DNA of 64,000 nt from JBMOUD01 sp049319665 (GCF_049319665.1 NZ_JBMOUD010000007.1:62001-126000); one strand, 5' to 3'. Positions 8,769 to 19,029 are shown, counted from the first letter of the stretch. Numbers and translations are program-made. The notes: generated by a model from the sequence alone, not told the origin.

Positions 8769-9119
8769 TTACTGAGCATTCTCATTACGCTTTACCCAGT
8801 CTCCTCCCTCAATCCGCTCAACACCATCCAATGAGCGAATATAGAGATAGATCCAGGCACTGCCATAAGGCGTGGAGATCAACTCTCTTTTGTAGTCTTT
8901 GGTATTACTTTTTAACTCATCCAACTCAGCCATAATGGATGAGTTTATGCGGTAAACTTCGCAGTAGACCTTGCCGTCCCCAGGAATAACCGCCGGATAA
9001 TGCCCCAAGTTATAAAGCTCGTAGCCTTCCAGCTCATGGTCACCCAGCCACTGAGCGTGTGTCATCCAGTGGCTGTTACCTTGCTTGCGTCGTAAACTGC
9101 CATAAACAATTATTCGCAT
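8769..9119 (-). CDS. ytfP: YtfP, gamma-glutamylcyclotransferase-fold protein
   Basis: A 116-residue cytosolic protein of the AIG2/GGCT-like fold, with the characteristic N-terminus MRIIVYGSLRRKQGNSHWM; YGSL is the substrate-binding loop of that fold. It also has YNLGHYPAVIPG and EVYRI. The start at 9119 was chosen to match this N-terminus; the frame stays open 14 codons further into the end of tamB but without conserved sequence. It lies 31 bases downstream of tamB in the same orientation, as in E. coli, so it is probably cotranscribed. The biochemical role is unproven. Confidence 0.9.
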   Translation of the reverse strand: MRIIVYGSLRRKQGNSHWMTHAQWLGDHELEGYELYNLGHYPAVIPGDGKVYCEVYRINSSIMAELDELKSNTKDYKRELISTPYGSAWIYLYIRSLDGVERIEGGDWVKRNENAQ

Positions 9120-9150
9120 GTTTATATTCGTATAGTGAAATTCATGTGGG

Positions 9151-12100
9151 TTAAAACTCAAACTGATAAAGCAAGTCCAGAGCCTGATCGATACCTGATA
9201 CCGCTTCCAGATACAATTTAGGCATCAAACGATAACGTAATGTCAATGTAGCTAGTGAGTCAAATATTCCTACGCCATATTTGACTTGGAGTCCTGGAAG
9301 AACATAGCCACTCACTACCACTTGAGAACTATCGCCGACACCTTGAGTATCCAGCGCCAGATTGCTGACACCGAATGCTTCGCCGATTTTACCCACAAGT
9401 TTACCACTTTGTGCAACCCCTATCCCCACCAGCATTGAGGTCATGGCGCTGCTATCGGCACCAGAGTTATTCAATCCTTGTCCGCGCAGCAAGTAAGATA
9501 ACGCCTCTTGCTGCGACATTGTTGGGTCAGAGAAGATTTCCAACTTCGGCGCATCCGCTTCTCCAGTTACTCTGACACCTGCAACAACATTATTTTCAGT
9601 AGAATCAGGGTTACGTATTGCCTCAAGATTAAGCAGCGGTTGATCGGCAGGCCCTGAGAATAACAACTGCCCTTTTCTGACAATCAAATCCTGACCATAA
9701 GCGTGGAAACGCCCGGAAGGAATATTAATTTGTCCATTCAGCCCCAAGCCGCGCTTATCTTGCGCGACCTTCAATGCGCCTTCTAAGCGCGCTTTCAAGC
9801 CAAATGCATCCAAACGCACATCCTTACCGATATTAACCACCAGATTGGTGTTGATTGGGATAGATGTCGATGCCGGTGCAATAGGTTGATGCTGGTCGTT
9901 AAGCATCACTTCATCTGAAGAAACACCAACGGCGCTTTCAGGTAATTCCTGCACCGTAATACGTGCCCAAGGAATATCGACTTTACCGTCTAATGAGAAG
10001 GCCTGAGGAGTGGCTTCAAACACCAGATCAGGTGAAACATCAAGGCGCACCATCGGCGGAATAGAGATACGGACTTTATCGCCTTTCGCGGCAATCTGCG
10101 CACGCCAGGCGTTAATGTTGCTCCAGTCGGCGTTGCCATTAAGCGCCAGTTGCCCGTGCGTTGTCTGAATCACACCGTCGAGCATCGACGACATGCCATT
10201 GAAATTGATATTCAGATTCGCATTACTGATATCAAAGGGCATAAATTCTGCGTCGACACCCAGATTTGAAAGTGCCAGACGCCCAAATACTTGTGGCTGT
10301 TTGGCATTGCCACCAACCCGTAGATTGGCATTGAGTTGCCCAGACACTTTTTCCCCATCGGCCAACGCAGGTTGTAGCAATGCCAGCGACACTCTGGCGA
10401 TATTGATATTGCCGCTGAGATTACGTTTCCCCATCGGGTCGGCAATCTGGATTTTTCCGTCTAACTGCCCATTATTGGCAATCTTGATTAACCATCCCAG
10501 ATCGGCACGCCCATTATTCAATGCCGCCGTAAGGCTTAGTGTATCTAGCGCTATCGGCAGCATATTGCCCTGCACCGCCTGCTGAACTTTCACCCCCTTG
10601 CCATCAAGCGTCAGGCTGGCTTGCGGCAAGCCGCCTTGTGCTTTCCAACTGACATTGGCTTTACCGCTGAAAACACCTTGTAGCTGTGTTTCATCGGTTA
10701 ACAGAGGTTTGAGCATCGCTAAATCAAAACGGTTCAGTTGCAAGCTCGCCTGCCCGCTGGTACCGGCATTAATGGTGGTCGGCACGCAAATATCAGCGTT
10801 CGGGTTCTGCCAGCAATGCGGCCCTATCGTCACATGTTGATCGGCATTAAAATATTGCAGAGCAATGGAACGTGTCAGACGCCACTCCCCAACAGGGGTA
10901 TCAAACAACGTATTATTGAGATTCCCCGTCCACTGTTCAGTCTTGCGATCAAAGCTACCGGTCAGTGCCAGATGGCCTGAAACAGGTTGACCGACAATAT
11001 TGAGTTTGAGTTGGTGCTGTTTCTCATTCCCTTTGGCATCTAGCGTCAGGTTGCTAATCTCCAGCGTATCTTGCTTGAGTTGCTGTACCTGCACTGCCAC
11101 ATTGCCCTGAATCTGCTCGTTGGCGCTAACATCACCCTTGATGCTGACGCGGCTCACGCTCATCTCCTGCCACTTCAAACCCGCAGCATTAAGATCAACT
11201 AACAACTGTGGCGCTTTTAGGTTGCCACGCAGTTGCAGTTTGCCTTTAGCTACACCGCCTAAACCTGGCAGCGCGCCATCAAGATGTGGGGCATCAATAT
11301 TGGCATCGAGATTCCACTTATCGCTCAGATTCCCTTTAACATCGATATTATTTCGCCCCAGCTCAAGATGCAGCTGCGGAATATCCCATTGTCCCGCGGC
11401 ATTGCCACGCAAATTCCCCTGCACCTGGACCTTGTTCTGTTTGACGTTACCATCCAACTGCAAAGTAGGAACCTGAAGCTGCCAGCTGCCCCCATACAAG
11501 CTACCGCGCGTGGCTATCTTGCCTTGCAACTTAGCCGGCCACTCTGGCCACTGTTTGGCGGTATTAATACCGTCAAGCGTCAACAAGGTATTCCAGCTAA
11601 TCGCTTTGCTCCAGTCCACCACACCGGTAAGAGAGGTATTACCCTGAAGCGCAGCAAGACGAAGTAATGTCAGGTGGAACTGTTCGATATTCCCTTTACC
11701 ATCGAGAGATAATGTCGCTGGAGGTAACTGCTCGCCAGTCAGTTCAGAGTGCAATGCAAGCGCATAATCCGTCGCTTTGCCGCTGAAATTAAGACTAAAG
11801 TTCTTCACCTGATAGTCTGCTTTGCCGGTCAGCGGCCATCGCAATGCCTGGCTTTGCAATTTGAGATTGAGAGGCAATCCGGCTTCAGCTAACTGAGTAT
11901 CAACAGCCAATTGTGCCCGAACCGGACCGGAGAGATTAAGTGCGAGATTAAGCTTGTCGCGTAAACCGCCGCCTAGCGTCAGTTTAAGTTTTTCCCCTTT
12001 GAGCGGCGCAACGTTCAACGCACTGTTTAAGGTGAAATCGACCGGCCAGTTTTGATTGAGCGTCGCTTTGCCTAGCGCATCCAGCGATCCTTGCGGCGAG

Positions 12101-12978
12101 CGCACCGCCAGCTGTTGCAAAGTAATTTGCTGGTCCTGCGTTGAAGCTTGTAATGACAAGCTGGTGATCAACACATCGGTATCACCGGTCAAACGCAAAT
12201 TATCGCCGCTAATTTTCTCAATAGTGAGATCTAATGGCAGCTTGAAGTCAGGTAATTCCGGCAGCAAAGGCTTGGCAAAGATCTCTTTGAGCGTTTCGCC
12301 AAGAGGCTTTTCTTCTACTTTCGGCTGAGGAGCCGGTGGGGCTTTATCCGTTATTTTGGCGGTCACTTGCTCAGCGACTTTTTCCTGTGCCGCTTGAACA
12401 ACAGGCGGTAACGGATGCTCTGGCGTTTTTGGCAAGGCAATCAGCAGCCCGCTGATCTTAGTCGGTAACAGCGTGAGCGCACGTTTATTCCAGCTCGCAC
12501 CGGTATGGAATTCATGAAGTGAAATCGCCTGATCATCAATAGTGACATTAACATTATCAAGCGCCAGCAAACGCAACTCTATCGGATAAGGCGTGCTGAG
12601 ATTCAGTGGTTCGTTGCTCGCAGGGGCCGTTTCCGGCTCAGCAGGTGCCATCTCTTTGGTTTTAACTGAGACATCTACATCCTGAAGACGCACGGCATTG
12701 ACACAGACTTTGCTGTGCCATAAACATGAAGTATCAAGCGAGAGGTGGAACTCGCCCGCTTTTACTGCCACACCCGGCATTTGATATTGCACGCCTTTAA
12801 GCGTCAGATTGCGCCATCCACCGTCCACGCTGGCAATATTTAATCCCGGCACCCAACGTTGCGCACTGTTAATCAACAGATGTAAGCCAGTTTGTGTACC
12901 AACCAGAAACGCAATGCCGCCAAGCAATAGCAGCACGATGATAAGAAATGCCAGACTGATTCTTTTAAACCAACTCAT
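9151..12978 (-). CDS. tamB: Translocation and assembly module subunit TamB
   Basis: A 1275-residue inner-membrane-anchored protein that spans the periplasm and works with TamA in outer-membrane protein assembly and lipid transport. The N-terminal membrane anchor is at about residues 8-27. A very long repetitive beta-rich region (AsmA/TamB-like groove) follows. The conserved C-terminal DUF490 domain ends YRLMPKLYLEAVSGIDQALDLLYQFEF. A proline/alanine-rich linker is visible near residues 105-125 and 190-225. Its ATG overlaps the tamA stop in an ATGA arrangement, implying translational coupling. Confidence 0.96.
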   Translation of the reverse strand: MSWFKRISLAFLIIVLLLLGGIAFLVGTQTGLHLLINSAQRWVPGLNIASVDGGWRNLTLKGVQYQMPGVAVKAGEFHLSLDTSCLWHSKVCVNAVRLQDVDVSVKTKEMAPAEPETAPASNEPLNLSTPYPIELRLLALDNVNVTIDDQAISLHEFHTGASWNKRALTLLPTKISGLLIALPKTPEHPLPPVVQAAQEKVAEQVTAKITDKAPPAPQPKVEEKPLGETLKEIFAKPLLPELPDFKLPLDLTIEKISGDNLRLTGDTDVLITSLSLQASTQDQQITLQQLAVRSPQGSLDALGKATLNQNWPVDFTLNSALNVAPLKGEKLKLTLGGGLRDKLNLALNLSGPVRAQLAVDTQLAEAGLPLNLKLQSQALRWPLTGKADYQVKNFSLNFSGKATDYALALHSELTGEQLPPATLSLDGKGNIEQFHLTLLRLAALQGNTSLTGVVDWSKAISWNTLLTLDGINTAKQWPEWPAKLQGKIATRGSLYGGSWQLQVPTLQLDGNVKQNKVQVQGNLRGNAAGQWDIPQLHLELGRNNIDVKGNLSDKWNLDANIDAPHLDGALPGLGGVAKGKLQLRGNLKAPQLLVDLNAAGLKWQEMSVSRVSIKGDVSANEQIQGNVAVQVQQLKQDTLEISNLTLDAKGNEKQHQLKLNIVGQPVSGHLALTGSFDRKTEQWTGNLNNTLFDTPVGEWRLTRSIALQYFNADQHVTIGPHCWQNPNADICVPTTINAGTSGQASLQLNRFDLAMLKPLLTDETQLQGVFSGKANVSWKAQGGLPQASLTLDGKGVKVQQAVQGNMLPIALDTLSLTAALNNGRADLGWLIKIANNGQLDGKIQIADPMGKRNLSGNINIARVSLALLQPALADGEKVSGQLNANLRVGGNAKQPQVFGRLALSNLGVDAEFMPFDISNANLNINFNGMSSMLDGVIQTTHGQLALNGNADWSNINAWRAQIAAKGDKVRISIPPMVRLDVSPDLVFEATPQAFSLDGKVDIPWARITVQELPESAVGVSSDEVMLNDQHQPIAPASTSIPINTNLVVNIGKDVRLDAFGLKARLEGALKVAQDKRGLGLNGQINIPSGRFHAYGQDLIVRKGQLLFSGPADQPLLNLEAIRNPDSTENNVVAGVRVTGEADAPKLEIFSDPTMSQQEALSYLLRGQGLNNSGADSSAMTSMLVGIGVAQSGKLVGKIGEAFGVSNLALDTQGVGDSSQVVVSGYVLPGLQVKYGVGIFDSLATLTLRYRLMPKLYLEAVSGIDQALDLLYQFEF

Positions 12979-14711
12979 AATTCTGGGCCCAAACCGATGT
13001 AAAACTGCACGCCATGTTCATCCCGGTCGCCAATAGGCGCAGCAATGTCCAATTTAACCGGACCGATAGGTGAGGCCCAACGTACGCCCACACCTGCGCC
13101 CGTTTTTATATTCGTTTTGGCAATGTCGTTCACCGCTTCGCCCGAATCCACAAAGGCTGCTCCCCACCATTTTCCGGTCACATTGTATTGATATTCAAGC
13201 GATCCCGTTGCCAGTTTCGACGCACCGGTTAGCTTGTTATCGCTATCGCGTGGCGAGATGGATTTATATTTATAGCCGCGAATACTGCGGTCGCCACCGG
13301 CGAAGAAGCGTAGTGACGGCGGGACTTTTTCGAAATTATTCGTCTCAATCCACCCCACATTACCGCGGACCACAAATCGGTTCTTTTCGCCGAGCATACG
13401 GATCCAAACGTTTTGTGCTTGTACCACCGCAAAATCGATATCTGACCCCCAGGTTGTATCTGATACATCCAGAGAATAACGCTGTGTATCGCCCCAGGTC
13501 GGCATTAGACCGCCGCGCGAACGGGTGCGGCTAAAGGTCACGCCGGGATAAATAAGCATGGTGGTATTCGTCACCGTACCTTGCGTAAAGTGATCGAGGC
13601 TCCAACGTAAGTTCACCGAGCGTTGCCAGCCGCTGGAAAGATCCCAATAACGCGCTACGTTGGCGGTACTCGAATCTGATTTAGTATCATTGAGGTCTTC
13701 GCGCTTGAAGCCGCCTTGAACTAAATAATATTGTTCCAGCGGGTCTTTAAGCAGTGGAATTTTATAACTGAGATCAAGCGATTGCTCCGGTGCCGACAGG
13801 CTGACGGAAGATTCCAAACTTTGGCCACGATCGTTAAGCCAAGGCTTCTTCCAATTAGCTTTTACACGCGGCCCAACGTCAGTCGCATAGCCTATCCCGG
13901 TTTCTAACGTGTTCTTGGTACGCGGGGTGACCACGGCGTCCAAAGGCAGAATCTTGCTCTCTTTCGCATCTTTAAAATCTGGCGATACAACAACGGAGTT
14001 AAACCATCCGGTGGCGGACAAGCGTCGGTTAAGTTCAGCCAGTTGCGCAGAACTGTAATACTCGCCTTGATGGAAAGGGACGATATTTTGTAGATAATCC
14101 TCACGGATTTGCGAACCATCAAACAGCACTTTGCCAAAGCGGTAACGCTGTCCGCTATCAAAGTCGATATCCCAAAATGCCTGATGCTGGTCTTCTATTA
14201 CGCCGAGCTGGCTTTTACGCATATCGCCATCGAAATAGCCTTTACGTAACGCCAATCCACTCAATGCGCCTTTGAAGTTATCATAGGTAGCATGATTGAG
14301 GATGGTTCCCACCGCTGGCACTTGTGTTTTTTTCAGACGTTCAAAGTCTTCATCATCTTTGGCCTGGCCTTGGATAACGACCTGTGTACCGGCAATTTTT
14401 ACCGGGGTGCCCGCCGTCACTTTAGCGATAAGCACTGGCCTGCCAGGAGGAGGTGTATTGCGAAAATCGAAATCAATTGTTGGCTGATAATAACCGAGTG
14501 GGCGCAGGCCTAGTTTAATGGCGTCACTCACTCGAGCACGAAAACGCCCTCCAGAAGAGACTTCATCGTTACCAATAGAAGAAAGACGCACACGAACGTT
14601 CTTTTCCAGTTCGCCGTCTAACCCTTCTAACTGCAAACGTACTTTGGCAGCAAAAGAAAAAGGGGAAACAAGCAATATACATAAAAGACAAAGCTCGCGG
14701 TATCGTGGCAC
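12975..14711 (-). CDS. tamA: Outer-membrane assembly protein TamA
   Basis: An Omp85-family outer-membrane barrel that partners TamB. It has a signal peptide (LCLLCILLVSPFSFA), POTRA repeats over the first ~260 residues, and a 16-strand barrel with the lid motif GGDRSIRGYKYKS. The final strand VQFYIGLGPEL ends in the usual C-terminal barrel signal. I place the start at the GTG at 14711, giving 578 residues: AGGAG lies five bases before it. The in-frame GTG two codons upstream overlaps that binding site and would be worse placed. The gene opens the tamA-tamB-ytfP operon. Confidence 0.95.
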   Translation of the reverse strand: MPRYRELCLLCILLVSPFSFAAKVRLQLEGLDGELEKNVRVRLSSIGNDEVSSGGRFRARVSDAIKLGLRPLGYYQPTIDFDFRNTPPPGRPVLIAKVTAGTPVKIAGTQVVIQGQAKDDEDFERLKKTQVPAVGTILNHATYDNFKGALSGLALRKGYFDGDMRKSQLGVIEDQHQAFWDIDFDSGQRYRFGKVLFDGSQIREDYLQNIVPFHQGEYYSSAQLAELNRRLSATGWFNSVVVSPDFKDAKESKILPLDAVVTPRTKNTLETGIGYATDVGPRVKANWKKPWLNDRGQSLESSVSLSAPEQSLDLSYKIPLLKDPLEQYYLVQGGFKREDLNDTKSDSSTANVARYWDLSSGWQRSVNLRWSLDHFTQGTVTNTTMLIYPGVTFSRTRSRGGLMPTWGDTQRYSLDVSDTTWGSDIDFAVVQAQNVWIRMLGEKNRFVVRGNVGWIETNNFEKVPPSLRFFAGGDRSIRGYKYKSISPRDSDNKLTGASKLATGSLEYQYNVTGKWWGAAFVDSGEAVNDIAKTNIKTGAGVGVRWASPIGPVKLDIAAPIGDRDEHGVQFYIGLGPEL

Positions 14712-15206
14712 ACGCACTCCTGCTAGGTTTACTTATCCTGTAAAAATTAGATGCTTATTGCAGGGGATCATGCCGATGAAGCATTTTCAACCTTATACAA
14801 TCTAACGCATATACAATCTAACGTAAGCATTTCACTGCACACACTTATTTATAGCATTCAACGTCCTATTGTGTGCAAAGATGTGATGAGATACAACTCA
14901 TAGCCTTATGAAGAGGGCAGAACAGGTAAATTCTTAAAACTGCCAACCACTGAAAACCCCACCAATCATCACATCAACTTAAGGATTAAACGGACAAATA
15001 TTGTACATCGTGCGACTGCATTCTTATCACTGGCAGCAAACGATAGGCTACTGCTATACTACCCAAGCCGAATTCGTGGTCTGATGCTTTCGTTTCTGGC
15101 TGTTATCTTTGATTTTTCTCAATCACTCCACGAATATTAATCAACCATTGTCAAAGTGAATTGCCTCTCCCTGCCGGTACTGATGCCGGTGTTAAACGGA
15201 TAGATT
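14712..15206. other. tamA-ytfL divergent intergenic region
   Basis: These 495 bases separate tamA and ytfL, where E. coli carries msrA. No coding remnant of a methionine sulfoxide reductase is visible in any frame and no RNA structure stands out. It must contain the promoters of both genes. Confidence 0.6.
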
Positions 15207-16562
15207 ATGTTAAACAGTATTTTGCTGATTCTTTTACTCATCGCGATCAGTGCGTTTTTCTCCCTGTCGGAGATATCACTGGCCGCATCACGAAAAATTA
15301 AACTCAAACTTTTAGCTGATGAAGGAAACACTAACGCTTTAAGAGTTCTTAAACTGCAAGAAACGCCTGGATTATTCTTTACTGTGGTACAAATTGGCTT
15401 GAACGCCGTTGCCATCTTAGGTGGTATCGTCGGTGACGCAGCCTTCTCTCCTGCTTTTAAAATTTTCTTTGAAAAATTCTTCTCCCCAGAAATCTCAGAG
15501 CAAGTTAGCTTTATTTGTTCATTCGTCTTAGTCACCGGCATGTTCATTCTCTTCGCAGATTTAACACCGAAGCGCATCGGGATGATTTCACCCGAAACGG
15601 TTGCCGTTCGTATAGTCAACCCGATGCGTTTCTGTCTGCTCATCTGTCGGCCACTGGTATGGTTCTTCAACGGTGGAGCTAATATTATTTTCCGTCTGTT
15701 CAAGCTGCCAATGGTGCGTAATGACGACATCACCTCTGATGACATTTATGCCGTGGTTGAAGCCGGTGCGCTTGCTGGCGTTCTGCGCAAGCAAGAACAT
15801 GAACTGATTGAGAACGTCTTTGAACTGGAGTCGCGTACCGTTCCTTCTTCAATGACGTCGCGTGAAAGCGTGATCTACTTCGACTTGCGCGAAAGCGAAG
15901 AGAGCATTAAAGAAAAAATCGCCACGCATCCGCATTCAAAATTCCTGGTGTGCGACGGGCAAATCGATCAAGTTGTCGGCTATGTCGATTCTAAAGACTT
16001 GCTCAACCGCGTATTGGCTAACCAAAGTTTGATGCTCAGCAGCGGCGTGCAAATTCGTTCTGCGCTGATTGTGCCCGATACCTTAACGCTATCTGAAGCG
16101 CTGGAAAGCTTTAAAACGGCGGGTGAAGACTTCGCAGTGATCCTCAATGAATATGCGTTAGTGGTAGGGATTATCACCCTCAACGACGTAATGACCACGC
16201 TCATGGGTGATTTGGTTGGTCAGGGGATGGAAGAGCAAATTGTTACCCGCGATGAAAACTCATGGCTAATTGAAGGTGGCACGCCGATTGAAGATGTAAT
16301 GCGCGTGTTGCATATCGAAGATTTCCCACAGTCTGGAAACTACGAGACCATTGGCGGCTTCATGATGTTTATGCTGCGTAAAATCCCTAAACGCACTGAC
16401 TTCGTGAAGTTTTCCGGCTTTAAATTTGAAGTCGTAGATATCGATAGCTACAAGATTGACCAGCTGCTAGTGACACGCATCAGCGAACTACAGCTCACGC
16501 CAACGCTACCGAAAACACCGCAGGAATTGAAAGACGAGAAAGACGCGGAAAAAGCAGGTTAG
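15207..16562 (+). CDS. ytfL: YtfL, CNNM/CBS-domain membrane transporter-like protein
   Basis: A 451-residue inner-membrane protein. The N-terminal CNNM (DUF21) domain has membrane segments near residues 1-20, 60-85, 95-120 and 135-155 and the conserved FFSLSEISLAA and ADLTPKRIG. Two CBS repeats occupy roughly 205-330, followed by a CorC/HlyC transporter-associated domain (residues ~345-430, IEGGTPIEDVMRVL). The family covers Mg/Co efflux and hemolysin-like proteins, and YtfL has been tied to cytosolic pH control and cadaverine export. The start codon lacks a strong binding site but fits the family N-terminus. Confidence 0.92.
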   Translation: MLNSILLILLLIAISAFFSLSEISLAASRKIKLKLLADEGNTNALRVLKLQETPGLFFTVVQIGLNAVAILGGIVGDAAFSPAFKIFFEKFFSPEISEQVSFICSFVLVTGMFILFADLTPKRIGMISPETVAVRIVNPMRFCLLICRPLVWFFNGGANIIFRLFKLPMVRNDDITSDDIYAVVEAGALAGVLRKQEHELIENVFELESRTVPSSMTSRESVIYFDLRESEESIKEKIATHPHSKFLVCDGQIDQVVGYVDSKDLLNRVLANQSLMLSSGVQIRSALIVPDTLTLSEALESFKTAGEDFAVILNEYALVVGIITLNDVMTTLMGDLVGQGMEEQIVTRDENSWLIEGGTPIEDVMRVLHIEDFPQSGNYETIGGFMMFMLRKIPKRTDFVKFSGFKFEVVDIDSYKIDQLLVTRISELQLTPTLPKTPQELKDEKDAEKAG

Positions 16563-16568
16563 TGTAAA

Positions 16569-16692
16569 TACAGCCCTAAATAATTGGAGTTGCCTCAAGG
16601 CGACAAGTAAATTCATCCCAATGAGCTTACTGGAGTAAGTGATTCGGATGAGTGCATGTAGCCCAACGCAGAGCTAGCTTCAAGTATCACGG
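16569..16692. repeat. Dispersed intergenic repeat, full-length copy R1
   Basis: About 124 bases between ytfL and its terminator. Read on the minus strand it begins ATACTTGAAGCTAGC, continues through CACTCATCC...CACTTACT, and ends ACTTGTCGCC...AATTATTTAGGG. The same head and tail, with the middle missing, occur at 29935-30010, and a more diverged version at 23020-23112. From memory, this resembles a short non-coding repeat common between genes of Yersinia, Serratia and relatives. Confidence 0.7.
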
Positions 16693-16701
16693 ACAAACAT
16701 T

Positions 16702-16737
16702 AACGGCCCCGTATTGATATGGGGCCGTTTTTTTTGG
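16702..16737. terminator. Terminator between ytfL and ytfK
   Basis: AACGGCCCC at 16702-16710 pairs with GGGGCCGTT at 16721-16729, with a ten-base loop and a run of eight or more T. It lies between two converging genes. Confidence 0.9.
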
Positions 16738-16778
16738 CAAGAACCACGCATTATGGACGGGTTCTTCGCGCAGGCTTA

Positions 16779-16985
16779 TCAGCCCATTTCCATCTGAAGG
16801 TGCGTCACTTGACGGTTAACCTCAGACATCACGCTAAAGTGGCGCTTATCTCGGACTTTCGGCAAAAGAATCTTACCTTGGTCGAACTCAAAAGCACCGA
16901 CGTCTTTAATATAGAGACGTCCACGGAACAGCGTTTTGACATACTTCGCTACTTTCATAGGGTTGTAACGCTGGAAGATTTTCAT
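16779..16985 (-). CDS. ytfK: YtfK, stringent-response modulator
   Basis: A 68-residue DUF1107 protein starting MKIFQRYNPMKVAKYVKTLFRGRLYIKDVG in two parts, which is the E. coli YtfK pattern at the identical length. YtfK is known to promote (p)ppGpp accumulation by acting on SpoT during phosphate or fatty-acid starvation. The start at 16985 has GGAGG about 11 bases upstream; the longer open frame (23 more codons) carries no conserved residues. It converges on ytfL. Confidence 0.93.
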   Translation of the reverse strand: MKIFQRYNPMKVAKYVKTLFRGRLYIKDVGAFEFDQGKILLPKVRDKRHFSVMSEVNRQVTHLQMEMG

Positions 16986-17417
16986 TGTTTTGCTTTCCTC
17001 CGTTGAATCACTGCCGACTCCAGTTTGGTAATGCCGCGATAAAACCGGAATCACACTTACTCGCAGTGAGTAGACTTATAAATTAGCAAAGGGTTCCGTT
17101 TATGCCAGTGCATTTAACTACATTTACCCAAACTGACGGGCCACATTAGTAAAATGTCGAAATGTAACAGAATAACCCTTCAAAAAATGCCACTTATACG
17201 ATGTTAACGTCGAACTGTTACAGTTTGTGTAATAAATAGCATAAAGCCGCACTTTTTTTATTCTCAATTTCAGATAACGACAACACTTTTTGTTATCTAT
17301 AACACAATGCTAACAATCAAACAGGACAGACCTCTGACATCACATCTACACTACTTGAGTGCTACTTATTTAATTGTATAGAGAAATGCTGAAGTCCAGT
17401 TTCGCTATGGAGAATCT
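16986..17417. other. ytfK-ytfJ divergent intergenic region
   Basis: These 432 bases are AT-rich. They carry the ytfK ribosome binding site and presumably both promoters. I see no gene, repeat or convincing hairpin. Confidence 0.5.
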
Positions 17418-17975
17418 ATGATTATTCGAAGCCTGTTAATTGTAATGACAATGTTAATTTCTTTTTTAGCCTCAGCGCACAATTTTACAATCGGTCAGCG
17501 CGTACCTGCTGTTGGTGTAGAAGATAAAGGAGAACTGCAATACAGCAATGAAACCTTCAGCTACAACAACTGGAACGCCGCCAAACTACCGGGAAAAGTG
17601 CGCGTTATTCAGCATATTGCCGGACGTAGCAGCGCGAAGGCGCTTAATGCACCGCTGATTGACGCCATTATTAAGGCGAAGCTATCGCACGATATTTACC
17701 AAACCACCACCATCATCAATACCGACGATGCGATCATCGGTACCGGGATATTTGTTCGTAACAGCATCGAGAACGGTAAAAAAGAATTCCCGTGGTCACA
17801 AGTGATTGTCGATAGCAAAGGCGTGGTCAAAAAGGCTTGGGATCTGCAACCACAAAGCTCAGCGGTTGTGGTGCTCGATAAGGCAGGAAACGTTCAGTTT
17901 GCGAAAGAAGGAAAACTGACGCCAGAGGAAATCCAGAAAGTCGTGGACCTGCTGCATCAATTAACCAAGGCATAA
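17418..17975 (+). CDS. ytfJ: YtfJ, periplasmic thioredoxin-fold protein
   Basis: A 185-residue exported protein with signal peptide MIIRSLLIVMTMLISFLASA and mature start near residue 21. The rest matches the YtfJ family: VRVIQHIAGRSSAKALNAPL, TTTIINTDDAI and KKEFPWSQVIVD. The fold is thioredoxin/AhpC-like, but no CxxC pair is present, so it should not act as a classic disulfide enzyme. The role is unknown. It is a single gene between divergent ytfK and convergent cysQ. Confidence 0.9.
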   Translation: MIIRSLLIVMTMLISFLASAHNFTIGQRVPAVGVEDKGELQYSNETFSYNNWNAAKLPGKVRVIQHIAGRSSAKALNAPLIDAIIKAKLSHDIYQTTTIINTDDAIIGTGIFVRNSIENGKKEFPWSQVIVDSKGVVKKAWDLQPQSSAVVVLDKAGNVQFAKEGKLTPEEIQKVVDLLHQLTKA

Positions 17976-18035
17976 CGCAAGGTAATGTGGCAGCCTTTAC
18001 AACACGCTGCCACAACCATACCCACATATTTTTGA

Positions 18036-18779
18036 TTAGAAAATAGTCACCCGGAAACCCGGATTAAGGAAAGATTCTTGCGGGGTATAAAGCAAAGTCT
18101 GTCCTTGCCAATTATGTACTTTAGCACCGGCAGCAACCGCCACCGCATGGCCAGCTCCGGTATCCCAAATATTAGTCGGCCCAAAACGCGGATAAAGTTG
18201 AGCGCTCCCTTCCGCGACCAAACAAAATTTAAGCGATGATCCCACTGATACGGTTTGATGTTCACCTAGCTGCGTCAGGTAATCTTGTAGCTCTTGGTCA
18301 CTACCATGTGAACGGCTAACGACGACTAACGGCGGTGTCGCATCTTTGACGTGGATCTGCTGACGTTGCCCCTTATCCTCTTTCCAGGCTTTACCGTCAG
18401 CGGCGCTATACATTACGCCCGTCACAGGCACATAAACCACACCAAGTACCGGTTTCCCCTCTTCAATCAAGGCAATATTCACGGTGAATTCACCGTTGCG
18501 TTTAAGAAACTCTTTGGTGCCATCCAGAGGGTCCACCAGCCAGTAACGAGTCCACTTTTTACGTTCATCCCAAGATTGTGGATCTTCTTCGGATAACATC
18601 GGAGTTTGCCCATCTAGCCGTGCCAATCCACGCTTAATGACGTTATGCGCCGCAATATCAGCAGCCGTCACCGGTGAATCATCTTTTTTCTGACGGGCAT
18701 CGACAGGTTGCTCACCATTGTAAACCACCATGATGGCATCGCCGGCCTCGCGAGCCAGCTGACAGATTTGCTCTAACAT
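18036..18779 (-). CDS. cysQ: 3'(2'),5'-bisphosphate nucleotidase CysQ
   Basis: Removes the 3'-phosphate from PAP/PAPS, recycling the by-product of sulfate assimilation; a cytosolic enzyme that is often membrane-associated. At 247 residues it matches E. coli CysQ. Inositol-monophosphatase-family metal motifs are present: SEEDP near residue 63, DPLDGTKEF near 83-91 and WDTGAGHAVAVAAG near 205. It is divergent from cpdB, a second enzyme acting on 3'-phosphorylated nucleotides; the same neighbourhood exists in E. coli. Confidence 0.96.
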   Translation of the reverse strand: MLEQICQLAREAGDAIMVVYNGEQPVDARQKKDDSPVTAADIAAHNVIKRGLARLDGQTPMLSEEDPQSWDERKKWTRYWLVDPLDGTKEFLKRNGEFTVNIALIEEGKPVLGVVYVPVTGVMYSAADGKAWKEDKGQRQQIHVKDATPPLVVVSRSHGSDQELQDYLTQLGEHQTVSVGSSLKFCLVAEGSAQLYPRFGPTNIWDTGAGHAVAVAAGAKVHNWQGQTLLYTPQESFLNPGFRVTIF

Positions 18780-19029
18780 CTTTCACCTCAATACAATTTT
18801 TAGTTCTGCCGCGTTTTCCCAAGCCTAAATTTTTTTACGATGAATAGCCATCCTGTCATCACCATAGAACAGGTGAGCGATATAAAAAGCGAACAGGGAT
18901 GCACTAACTGAGAGCGGTGAATTGAAATGAGTCGTATCTCACAGTTACTTATGGAAATCAGTTACAGACTCTTAAAGTTTTGAGATATATATCTCGTTTT
19001 TATTACTTATGCCTTCTGGAGGCTTTGCA

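Noticed and set aside
14712..15206. A hidden msrA between tamA and ytfL
   Set aside because: No frame shows the GCFWG-type motif or any stretch resembling methionine sulfoxide reductase.
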